From an uncultured Cellvibrionales bacterium (GTDB lineage Bacteria; Pseudomonadota; Gammaproteobacteria; Pseudomonadales; UBA7434), in contig CALCNB010000271.1 in assembly GCA_937897785.1 (NCBI GenBank), positions 1-10,090 of the forward strand: a stretch of DNA of 10,090 nt. Direction: 5' to 3'. The position numbers and the translations under genes are program-made. This document shows, one piece after another, positions 1-6,201 of the stretch (positions within the stretch are counted from its first letter, which is position 1; each line of letters begins with the position of its first letter). Below the pieces are notes generated by a model. The model was given only the letters and a program-made list of their open reading frames with translations, was not told the origin of the DNA and ran no database searches.

Positions 1-1318
1 CTCGCCACAGTGAAGTGTTGTCCGTGCGTGCGCGCAGCCGGATGGTCTCGACGGTTTTATTACCAATGCCGCGTGTCGGTGTGTTAATCACGCGCTCGAA
101 CGCGGCATCGTCATCGTGCCCGTAAGCCAGTCGAAGGTAGGCCACGGCGTTTTTAATCTCTAAGCGGTCGTAAAATCGTTGCCCGCCGTAAATACGATAG
201 GCAATACCCGAGCGAATTAACTCTTCCTCTAAAACCCGTGACTGTGCATTAGAGCGGTATAATATAGCCTGCTCAGACAGAAGTAAGTCATCACTTACAT
301 GATGCTCAATACGCTCGACAATAAACCGCGCCTCATCCTGCTCATTAAAACTCGCGTAGAGGGCGATCGGCTCACCTTCCTCATCATCGGTCCACAAGTT
401 TTTACCCAGGCGGGCCGGATTATTCGCAATCACCGCATTGGCTGCAGCCAAAATACAGCCGGTTGAACGATAATTTTGCTCTAATTTGATCACTTCCGTA
501 GCGGCAAAATCATCACTGAATTGCTGAATATTTTCAATCTTGGCGCCACGCCATCCGTAAATAGACTGATCGTCATCACCCACTACCGTGATGTTATTGT
601 TATTGCCGGCTAAAACACGAAGCCAAGCATATTGAATCGTATTGGTATCTTGGAATTCATCAACCAACAAGTACTGAAAGCGTTGCTGATAATGATTTAA
701 TATCGCTGGTTTATTCAGCCACAGTTCATGGGCACGTAATAACAGCTCACCAAAATCGACCTGCCCCGAGCGATCGCATGCCTGCTCATAAGCCAAGTAA
801 AGCTGAACCATGGTTTTTTCATAAGCATCGTTATGATGATCGACATGTTTCGCACGTCGACCCTCATCCTTATGGCCATTGATATACCACTGTAGCGACT
901 TTGGCGCAAAACGGCTTTCATCTAAATCGTGCTCTTTTATTAGACGTTTTACCATCCGCAATTGATCTTCGCTATCAAGAATCTGAAAATTCTCGGTAAG
1001 GCCTGCATCTTGCCAGTGACTTTTTAATAAACGGTGCGCTAAGCCGTGAAAAGTGCCAACCCACATGCCCTGAGGGGTTATCTGCAATAGCTCACTGATT
1101 CTGCCACGCATTTCTTTCGCCGCTTTGTTGGTAAAAGTGACGGCCATAATAGACGCTGGCGAGATCTGCTTAACCTGTAATAACCAGGCGATTCGATGCA
1201 CCAACACTCTGGTCTTACCGCTGCCAGCGCCAGCGAGTACTAACACACTTTTTTTATCGCAAGAAACTGCCTCACGTTGAGGGCCGTTTAGAGGATCAAG
1301 AATTGTAGAGACATCCAT
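1..1318 (-). CDS. uvrD: DNA helicase II UvrD, N-terminal part (C-terminus outside window)
   Basis: Superfamily 1A 3'-5' DNA helicase of nucleotide excision and mismatch repair, which unwinds nicked DNA and displaces UvrC or the mismatch-cut strand. The minus-strand frame opens with MDVSTILDPLNGPQREAV, close to the E. coli UvrD N-terminus, and stays open for 439 codons to the window edge (about 720 are usual). Visible motifs are Q14 (Q motif), Walker A AGAGSGKT with K35, Walker B VDEFQD with D220/E221 (same numbering as E. coli), DDDQSIYGWRGA (motif III), QNYRST (motif IV) and ILYRSNAQSR. The motif spacing and N-terminus favour UvrD over Rep or PcrA. The start ATG is at 1316-1318; no clear Shine-Dalgarno sequence precedes it. 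The gene is divergent from the GGDEF-EAL gene. I see no frameshift, so the truncation is only the window boundary. Confidence 0.96.
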   Translation of the reverse strand, partial: MDVSTILDPLNGPQREAVSCDKKSVLVLAGAGSGKTRVLVHRIAWLLQVKQISPASIMAVTFTNKAAKEMRGRISELLQITPQGMWVGTFHGLAHRLLKSHWQDAGLTENFQILDSEDQLRMVKRLIKEHDLDESRFAPKSLQWYINGHKDEGRRAKHVDHHNDAYEKTMVQLYLAYEQACDRSGQVDFGELLLRAHELWLNKPAILNHYQQRFQYLLVDEFQDTNTIQYAWLRVLAGNNNNITVVGDDDQSIYGWRGAKIENIQQFSDDFAATEVIKLEQNYRSTGCILAAANAVIANNPARLGKNLWTDDEEGEPIALYASFNEQDEARFIVERIEHHVSDDLLLSEQAILYRSNAQSRVLEEELIRSGIAYRIYGGQRFYDRLEIKNAVAYLRLAYGHDDDAAFERVINTPTRGIGNKTVETIRLRARTDNTSLWR

Positions 1319-1521
1319 AATTTAATATGTCTTTTGATTTTTTTACATGATAAGTAAGCCAGTTTGCAATATACAGACTGATTTATCGACATGCTAACTT
1401 TTTTAAAAAATAGTTGGTAATTATTGTTTTTTAACGGGTTATTCACTTGCACATTATTGTAGGTCATCATTTAATAGCGACTAATCTAGCAGAGGTTTAT
1501 CTCCATGCGAGAAAGTAGCTC
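1319..1521. other. Divergent AT-rich spacer between uvrD and the GGDEF-EAL gene
   Basis: This 203-bp stretch holds no gene I can support apart from the six-codon frame at its right end. It carries the candidate uvrD promoter (1368-1397) and, on the plus strand, a weaker candidate for the GGDEF-EAL gene: TTGCAC (1447-1452) and TTTAAT (1470-1475), 17 bp apart. Between them is a T6A6 run (1399-1410) and a further T-run near 1430, AT tracts that could bend DNA or act as UP elements. No convincing repeat or complete regulator box was found. Confidence 0.5.
1368..1397 (-). promoter_or_regulatory. Candidate uvrD promoter
   Basis: On the minus strand, TTAGCA (1392-1397, 4 of 6 to the -35 consensus) and TATATT (1368-1373, 5 of 6 to the -10 consensus) are 18 bp apart. 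This would start transcription near 1361 and give a leader of about 40 nt before the uvrD ATG. The -10 overlaps CTGTATAT, which resembles the left half of the LexA box over the E. coli uvrD promoter, but no matching right half is present. The assignment rests on consensus matching only. Confidence 0.4.
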
Positions 1522-1525
1522 TTGA
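1505..1525 (+). CDS. Possible six-codon leader peptide ahead of the GGDEF-EAL gene
   Basis: ATG at 1505 reads MRESSS and stops at TGA 1523-1525. It is preceded by AGAGG (1491-1495) with a 9-base gap, a better ribosome-binding site than anything directly before the following TTG start. The TGA overlaps that TTG as TTGA, the arrangement seen in translationally coupled genes. It may be a coupling leader. It may equally be the original start of the downstream protein separated by a one-base indel, or chance. Nothing in the peptide suggests a function of its own. Confidence 0.35.
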   Translation: MRESSS

Positions 1526-2925
1526 GCACCGACAGCTTTTACGGTGCGGCAGCTTTTGAAAATGCCAAAATATTAGCGGGCCGCATTGACATTAAACAGC
1601 GATTGCAACTTGCCATCGCACGGTCCCGACTCCGCAAAAATCCACTGGCGCTACTTTTCATCGATCTCGATCGCTTTAATACGATCACCGCCACACTCGG
1701 TCCAGAGTTTGGCCAGCAATTTCTCGACATCACAACTGACCGCTTAAACCATGCCTTGCAAGGCGCTCATCAACTCATGCATCTTGGCTCTGATGAGTAC
1801 GCCGTTCTCATTGAAGGGGTCGATAACGCTTCACAATTACGCCAACTGGGCAACCGCTTACTCAACGTGATTAATAAACCTGTTTTTATAGAACAACAGG
1901 AGTTAATTACTACGGCCAGTATTGGCATTAGCATATACCCGAATAAAGCCGACAACGAACAGGCCTTATTACACCAGGCGATTACGGCATTACAACAGGC
2001 TAAAACGGTCGGTGGCGATAGCGTCAAGTTCTTTACTCGCAACAATACCAATAATGCCTCGTTGAGGCACTTAAACCTCGAAATAGAATTACGCCATGCC
2101 ATTGCTCGAAAAGACCTAACCGTTCACTATCAACCGAAAATGGATTTGGCCACCGGTCATGTAACAGCGATTGAGGCGCTGGTTCGCTGGAAACACGATA
2201 CATTAGGCTGGATTTCACCGAATGAATTTATTCCGATTGCTGAAAACGCCGGTCTCATCTCAGACATCGGCGAAATGGTATTGGAAACTGCTTGCCGGCA
2301 CGGCACAAAATGGATGGAAGAAGGCATTCCTGGCGTCAAAATAGCGATCAATTTGTCAGCCAAGCAATTAATTCGCCAAGATATGTTGGCACAGATAAAA
2401 CGCATCTTAAAGCGCACTGGTTTCCCTGCTAATCAGTTGATTGTCGAGCTCACCGAATCATTACTCATCGATGCGCTGGATAAAACCGCCGCAACCTTGA
2501 CCAGCTTAAGAGACATGGGCATTGAAGTTGCCATTGATGATTTTGGTACCGGCTACTCAACTTTCAAACTGCTGAAGCGCGTGCCGGTCGATATTCTTAA
2601 AATTGATCAAATGTTTATTGCCGATCTTTCAGATAATCCTGCGGATAAAGCCATTGCTAAAGCCATTATTGATGTTGCACATGCATTGCATATGCGGGTG
2701 GTCGCTGAAGGCGTAGAAAGCAAAGCGCACCTAACGACCCTGCAAGAACTGGGCTGTGATTCGATCCAAGGGGTTTATCTGAGTGAAGCATTGCCACGTA
2801 CTGGCATTTCAAAATTACTGCGCGAAGGGATTCCAGGCATTACCAAACAGCGAACCAATGCCGATATCGAAGAGACAAAGAGAAAAATCGCCGAGCAAGA
2901 AAAACAAAGGCTGGTCAGCGCCTAG
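1522..2925 (+). CDS. GGDEF-EAL protein, likely c-di-GMP phosphodiesterase with a degenerate GGDEF domain
   Basis: Predicted cytoplasmic protein of 467 residues that hydrolyses cyclic di-GMP to pGpG. The N-terminal GGDEF fold (about 15-180) has the conserved LLFIDLDRF strand, but the signature is GSDEY (89-93) and the RxxD inhibitory site is missing, so cyclase activity is doubtful. The EAL domain (about 190-440) looks intact: E218-A-L-V-R-W, N277 in NLSAKQ, E309-L-T-E-S, D339-D-F-G-T-G-Y, K360-I-D and E396-G-V-E. There is no sensor domain, signal peptide or membrane segment. About 20 polar residues (EETKRKIAEQEKQ) trail the EAL domain. The start is TTG at 1522, because an in-frame TAG lies just upstream at 1516-1518 and the GGDEF fold begins almost at once. 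Only a weak GAGAAAG precedes it. The next gene follows after 84 bp. Confidence 0.88.
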   Translation: MSTDSFYGAAAFENAKILAGRIDIKQRLQLAIARSRLRKNPLALLFIDLDRFNTITATLGPEFGQQFLDITTDRLNHALQGAHQLMHLGSDEYAVLIEGVDNASQLRQLGNRLLNVINKPVFIEQQELITTASIGISIYPNKADNEQALLHQAITALQQAKTVGGDSVKFFTRNNTNNASLRHLNLEIELRHAIARKDLTVHYQPKMDLATGHVTAIEALVRWKHDTLGWISPNEFIPIAENAGLISDIGEMVLETACRHGTKWMEEGIPGVKIAINLSAKQLIRQDMLAQIKRILKRTGFPANQLIVELTESLLIDALDKTAATLTSLRDMGIEVAIDDFGTGYSTFKLLKRVPVDILKIDQMFIADLSDNPADKAIAKAIIDVAHALHMRVVAEGVESKAHLTTLQELGCDSIQGVYLSEALPRTGISKLLREGIPGITKQRTNADIEETKRKIAEQEKQRLVSA

Positions 2926-3009
2926 CATTTTCTAACCAAGGCTACTGGCTTAACAGGCCCCCCTCACACGATCAATCACAATAAGAACTCGCTAGGAGTT
3001 GCTATTGCT

Positions 3010-3900
3010 ATGTCAAACTATTCCGAACTGAGATTTAACAGCCAAGGGCTTCAATGCGAGGCCGCTTTATTTATGCCTCAGGAAACACCTGCTGCGACCG
3101 TGATCTGTGCGCCGGGTTTTGGCGCATTATGGCAATTTGGTAATTCATCAGCTATCAGTGCGTTTCAAAAAGCCGGTTACGCTGTCTTGGCATTTAACTA
3201 CCGCGGCTTTGGTGATAGCGAGGGCCTACCACGACAATTTATTAATCCAAACGAACAATTAGATGACTGGCTTGCCGCTATCGATTTTGCTACCTCACTC
3301 GATACCGTGCCAAACACTATCATTTTATGGGGCTCATCGCTTTCGGGCGGCCATGTATTAAGTGCTGCTGCAAAAGTGAATAGTGTCAATGCCGTGATTG
3401 CTCAGGTGCCGCATTGCAGTAGTCGTTCAGCGATGCAAGGGGCAAATAAAATGAAACTAATAGCAACCGTTATGCACGCCTTTGTCGATAAGTTAGTCTC
3501 GATTATTGGCGCACGCCACCGAATTGCCATTGTCGGTGACGAGCACGATGGTGCCTGCGGCCTAAGTTACCCGGGCTGGAAACATGCTTATTTAAATATC
3601 GTCGATGATACGCTTAATTGGCAAAATGCTATCCCCGCCAGTAGCTTACTAACGGCCGGTAATTACAATCCAATTGATACGGCTGAGCAAATCAACTGCC
3701 CCGTATTCATGGCTTACGGCGACCAAGACAAAGGTATTCTTATGGCCGATGTCGAAGCGACGGCCGCGAAAATAACTCACTGTGAATTATGGCAATTTAA
3801 CGGCGATCATTTTGATTGCTATGATAATGGTAAGGTGAATCAGCTATGTATCGACAAACAGCTGGCATTTTTAACCCATCACTTAAGCAGTCAGTTTTAA
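3010..3900 (+). CDS. Alpha/beta hydrolase of unknown substrate
   Basis: Serine hydrolase of 296 residues with no signal peptide, so probably cytoplasmic. Visible elements are an oxyanion-region APGFGA after strand 3, the FNYRGFGDSEG loop, the nucleophile elbow W-G-S-S-L-S-G-G with S110 as the likely nucleophile, an acid in YGDQD (D240, or D238), and the catalytic His H267 in NGDHFD. The region of about 135-210 between the elbow and the acid would form the cap. Similar proteins are usually annotated only as alpha/beta hydrolase, and the sequence does not tell esterase from peptidase or thioesterase. ATG 3010 follows AGGAG (2994-2998) at 11 bases; AACTC/GAGTT (2986-3000) could fold over that ribosome-binding site. 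The last 18 bp overlap the 3' end of ahpF on the other strand, so the two genes converge with no terminator between them. Confidence 0.85.
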   Translation: MSNYSELRFNSQGLQCEAALFMPQETPAATVICAPGFGALWQFGNSSAISAFQKAGYAVLAFNYRGFGDSEGLPRQFINPNEQLDDWLAAIDFATSLDTVPNTIILWGSSLSGGHVLSAAAKVNSVNAVIAQVPHCSSRSAMQGANKMKLIATVMHAFVDKLVSIIGARHRIAIVGDEHDGACGLSYPGWKHAYLNIVDDTLNWQNAIPASSLLTAGNYNPIDTAEQINCPVFMAYGDQDKGILMADVEATAAKITHCELWQFNGDHFDCYDNGKVNQLCIDKQLAFLTHHLSSQF

Positions 3901-5451
3901 TAAATAATCGGCCGCTGACAAAGACGCCTTAGCGCCCTCACCCATCGATATCACAATTTGCTTATACGGCACTGTAGTGACGTCGCCACAAGCAAAAATA
4001 CCGGGCTCTGATGTCTGTCCGTGCTCATCGATAACCACTTCGCCGTAGGGCGTAAGCTCAACCACGTCCTTAACAAACTGGCTGTTGGGGATTAAGCCGA
4101 TTTGAACAAACACCCCGTCCAAGGCTTGCTGGTGCAACTGTTCCGTTTCACGATCTTGGTATTCAATCGCAGACACCTTGCCGCTTGTGGCAATAATTTC
4201 TTTACTCGCAACATTGGTGTGCAGCGTAATATTGTCACGCAGCTTGGCCTGATCTACCAGAATCTTATCGGCTTTTAATTCTGGCAGAAACTCGAACACT
4301 GTCACTGACTTTACAATACCAGCCAAGTCTAAGGCAGCCTCTATGCCCGAGTTACCACCGCCAATAACCGCAACATCCTTACCTTTGAAAAAAGGCCCGT
4401 CACAATGCGGACAATAGGCAACGCCATTACCAATGTTTTCTTTTTCGCCAGGCACACCCAGCTCCCGCCAGCGCGCACCGGTGGCGATAATAACCGTTTT
4501 AGTTTCAATGATTTCACCCGATGACAGGGTAATAACCTTAACGTCACCTGTGGCAATGTCTGCGACCCGTAAATGTTCCTTTAGGGTCACCTCGTAATCA
4601 TTCATATGGTTAAGCAAATCGCCGGTCAGTTTAGGTCCAGTAGTGCTACTCACTGAGATGAGATTCTCTATGCCCATCGTGTCTTTGACTTGACCGCCAA
4701 TCGTTTCAGCCACCATAGTCACTTTTAAACCTTTACGCGCACTATAGACTGCCGCGCTAATGCCGGCAGGGCCACCACCAATAATCACCACATCTTGCAA
4801 AGGCAGTGCTTCTGCGGTTGTTTGATTCAAATAAGGATAAAGCGTTTGTAGCTTATCGATCATTTTTGCCGTATCAACTTTGCCATTTGCAAATAACTCG
4901 CCGTTTAAATAAACACTCGGTACCCCTTGTATATCGCGCTGCTCGATTAACTCAGGGTATAAGCCACCATCGATCATTTCGGCGCTGATATTGTCATTGA
5001 GCAAAGCAAACTGATTTAAAGCTTGCACAACATCGGGACAATTGTGACAGCTTAAACTGACAAACACTTCAAAGTGTAAGGGTTCTTGAATAGCAGCAAC
5101 CATGGCCTGAATACCATCATCCAGCTTTAATGCAGTGCCACTACTGCGTAATATGGCGAGCACTAGAGAATTAAACTCATGGCCACTAGGAATGCCAGAA
5201 AAACTAATGCCCGTCGACTGGCCGTTAACTTCTAAATAAAAACTGACAGGGCTTCTTAACACTGAATCACAATCACGCTCATCCAATAACAGCTTGTCAC
5301 TGACCGCTGCTATCGCCGATAAAAATTCAACCAACTCCTCTCGCTTTGCATGCTCACCGGTTTGTAAAACAAACGTCACCGGCACCTCCATATTAGCGGT
5401 ATAGCTGGTTAAAGCCTTAATAATATCGTCTGATAACACGGGATTGCTCAT
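3883..5451 (-). CDS. ahpF: Alkyl hydroperoxide reductase subunit F
   Basis: Cytoplasmic NADH-dependent flavoprotein disulfide reductase that passes electrons from NADH through FAD and two Cys pairs to AhpC. It has 522 residues against 521 in E. coli. The N-terminal tandem thioredoxin-like region (about 1-205) carries SLSCHNCPDVVQALN with C135/C138, the pair that reduces AhpC. The FAD-binding GGGPAG is at 225-230. The internal redox pair is CPHC (C347/C350). The NAD-binding VIGGGNSG is at 362-369. The C-terminal FAD contact is ACGDVTTVPYKQI, followed by GEGAKASLSA. An AGGAAA Shine-Dalgarno sequence (5457-5462) precedes the ATG. It lies 55 bp downstream of ahpC, beyond a terminator hairpin, so it is probably expressed by readthrough. 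Its 3' end overlaps the convergent hydrolase gene. Confidence 0.97.
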   Translation of the reverse strand: MSNPVLSDDIIKALTSYTANMEVPVTFVLQTGEHAKREELVEFLSAIAAVSDKLLLDERDCDSVLRSPVSFYLEVNGQSTGISFSGIPSGHEFNSLVLAILRSSGTALKLDDGIQAMVAAIQEPLHFEVFVSLSCHNCPDVVQALNQFALLNDNISAEMIDGGLYPELIEQRDIQGVPSVYLNGELFANGKVDTAKMIDKLQTLYPYLNQTTAEALPLQDVVIIGGGPAGISAAVYSARKGLKVTMVAETIGGQVKDTMGIENLISVSSTTGPKLTGDLLNHMNDYEVTLKEHLRVADIATGDVKVITLSSGEIIETKTVIIATGARWRELGVPGEKENIGNGVAYCPHCDGPFFKGKDVAVIGGGNSGIEAALDLAGIVKSVTVFEFLPELKADKILVDQAKLRDNITLHTNVASKEIIATSGKVSAIEYQDRETEQLHQQALDGVFVQIGLIPNSQFVKDVVELTPYGEVVIDEHGQTSEPGIFACGDVTTVPYKQIVISMGEGAKASLSAADYLLKLTA

Positions 5452-5465
5452 CTGATTTTCCTGTT

Positions 5466-5497
5466 AAAAAATAAGCGGGAGCACCAACTCCCGCTTA
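5466..5497 (-). terminator. Intrinsic terminator/attenuator between ahpC and ahpF
   Basis: Perfect 10-bp inverted repeat TAAGCGGGAG/CTCCCGCTTA (5472-5481 and 5488-5497) with a 6-base loop. In the ahpC direction it is followed at once by six T residues (5466-5471). This is a complete Rho-independent terminator. It starts about 10 bases after the ahpC stop and ends just before the ahpF ribosome-binding site. Partial termination here would make ahpC mRNA more abundant than ahpF mRNA, in line with the catalytic need for far more AhpC than AhpF. Confidence 0.88.
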
Positions 5498-5506
5498 AAC
5501 TTACGA

Positions 5507-6070
5507 TTAAATTTTACCGACTAAATCTAATGATGGCGCTAATGTCGCTTCGCCTTCTTTCCATTTGGCGGGGCAAACTTCGTCAGGATGTGCGCGTACG
5601 TACTGGGCGGCTTTAATTTTGCGAACTAAATCATCTGCATCGCGGCCAATACCTTCGGCAGTGACTTCCATCGCCTGAATAACGCCATCTGGATCAACGA
5701 CAAAGGTGCCGCGATCAGCAAGGCCTTGGCCTTCACGCAGAACTTCAAAATTACTGGATAGCGTGCCAGTAGGGTCGCCAATCATGGTGTATTTAACCTT
5801 AGCAATGGTGTCTGATGATTCATGCCAAGCTTTGTGGGTGAAATGGGTATCCGTTGAAACTGAATACACTTCAACATCGCGTGACTGTAGCTCTTCATAA
5901 TGATCAGCCACATCCCCTAACTCCGTCGGACATACAAAGGTAAAATCCGCTGGGTAAAAGAAAAATACCGCCCACTTACCTTTGACGTCCTCATCGGTCA
6001 CGGTGATAAATTCACCGTCTTTGAATGCGTCAGCGCTAAAGGGTTTAATTGCTGTGTTGACTAATGCCAT
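5507..6070 (-). CDS. ahpC: Alkyl hydroperoxide reductase subunit C (typical 2-Cys peroxiredoxin)
   Basis: Cytoplasmic peroxidase that reduces H2O2, organic peroxides and peroxynitrite. It has 187 residues, the same size as E. coli AhpC. The peroxidatic Cys is C47 in FYPADFTFVCPTE, with P40 and T44 as the conserved active-site Pro and Thr. The resolving Cys is C166 in EVCPAKW. The C-terminus KWKEGEATLAPSLDLVGKI is nearly identical to the enterobacterial protein, and the EGQGLADR segment corresponds to the flexibility motif region of bacterial AhpC. The Shine-Dalgarno sequence AGGAGA (6076-6081) lies 5 bases before the ATG. The gene is divergent from oxyR and has a strong promoter flanked by dyads, so H2O2 induction by OxyR is expected. 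AhpF, encoded downstream past a terminator, recycles it. Confidence 0.98.
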   Translation of the reverse strand: MALVNTAIKPFSADAFKDGEFITVTDEDVKGKWAVFFFYPADFTFVCPTELGDVADHYEELQSRDVEVYSVSTDTHFTHKAWHESSDTIAKVKYTMIGDPTGTLSSNFEVLREGQGLADRGTFVVDPDGVIQAMEVTAEGIGRDADDLVRKIKAAQYVRAHPDEVCPAKWKEGEATLAPSLDLVGKI

Positions 6071-6107
6071 GATGTTCTCCTAGGTTGAGGTAATTGTGAA
6101 TGAGCAC

Positions 6108-6135
6108 ACTATACCGAATCACAATGTATTGTTAA
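6108..6135 (-). promoter_or_regulatory. ahpC promoter
   Basis: On the minus strand, TTAACA (6130-6135) and TATAGT (6108-6113) each match 5 of 6 consensus bases and are 16 bp apart. The start of transcription would fall near 6101, giving a leader of about 30 nt with the AGGAGA ribosome-binding site. The -35 element lies inside the inverted repeat at 6123-6142. Confidence 0.65.
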
Positions 6136-6142
6136 ATACATT
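6123..6142. promoter_or_regulatory. Inverted repeat over the ahpC -35 element
   Basis: Perfect 8-bp arms AATGTATT and AATACATT with a 4-base spacer (centre 6132.5, about -31 for ahpC). This is where the activation site of a LysR-type regulator is expected, next to RNA polymerase. The even-centred symmetry differs from the odd-centred OxyR half-site, so it could be a second contact of OxyR or a site for another regulator. Confidence 0.45.
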
Positions 6143-6150
6143 ATTTTTGA

Positions 6151-6179
6151 TTATTATATTCGATAAAATCGAATATAGT
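6151..6179 (+). promoter_or_regulatory. Candidate oxyR promoter
   Basis: TATAGT (6174-6179, 5 of 6 to the -10 consensus) lies 17 bp after a weak -35 TTATTA (6151-6156). Transcription would start near 6186, leaving about 16 nt before the oxyR ATG. The element is almost wholly covered by the dyad at 6155-6177. The poor -35 and the overlap fit a weak, autorepressed promoter. Confidence 0.4.
6155..6177. promoter_or_regulatory. Probable OxyR recognition site
   Basis: Perfect 10-bp arms TATATTCGAT and ATCGAATATA around AAA, centred at 6166, about -65 for ahpC, which is the usual place of a LysR-type recognition site. It contains T-N11-A (T6160, A6172). Aligned with the E. coli OxyR half-site ATAGnTnnnAnCTAT it keeps T2, G4, T6, A10, C12 and A14, 6 of 10 defined positions and fully symmetric. 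It also covers the candidate oxyR promoter, which would allow OxyR to repress its own gene. Confidence 0.6.
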
Positions 6180-6201
6180 TTGCTTATTCAATGGAGTCAA
6201 C

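Noticed and set aside
1361..1376. LexA (SOS) box over the uvrD promoter
   Set aside because: One half (ATATACAG on the plus strand, CTGTATAT on the minus) matches well and overlaps the -10, as in E. coli uvrD. The other half reads AGTT instead of CTGT, so the palindrome is not met. At best a decayed site.
1396..1415. AACT...AGTT inverted repeat around the T6A6 run as a terminator
   Set aside because: The stem is almost only A-T pairs with a bulge, and it lies in a divergent promoter region where no transcript should end.
1288..1470. 60-codon open frame on the minus strand
   Set aside because: It overlaps the well-supported uvrD start in another frame, has Lys/Asn-rich composition reflecting AT-rich spacer DNA, and lacks a ribosome-binding site or family resemblance.
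1770..2417. Overlapping minus-strand open frames opposite the GGDEF-EAL gene
   Set aside because: The plus-strand frame has clear EAL motifs throughout; these antisense frames are Ser/Arg/Cys-rich with no recognisable features.
2986..3000. AACTC/GAGTT hairpin as a riboswitch or thermosensor before the hydrolase
   Set aside because: Only five base pairs with a 5-base loop; it could partly cover AGGAG, but no larger structure supports a regulatory RNA.
4806..4988. 60-codon plus-strand open frame inside ahpF
   Set aside because: It lies entirely opposite the conserved ahpF coding sequence, shows no domain or signal, and is explained as an antisense shadow.
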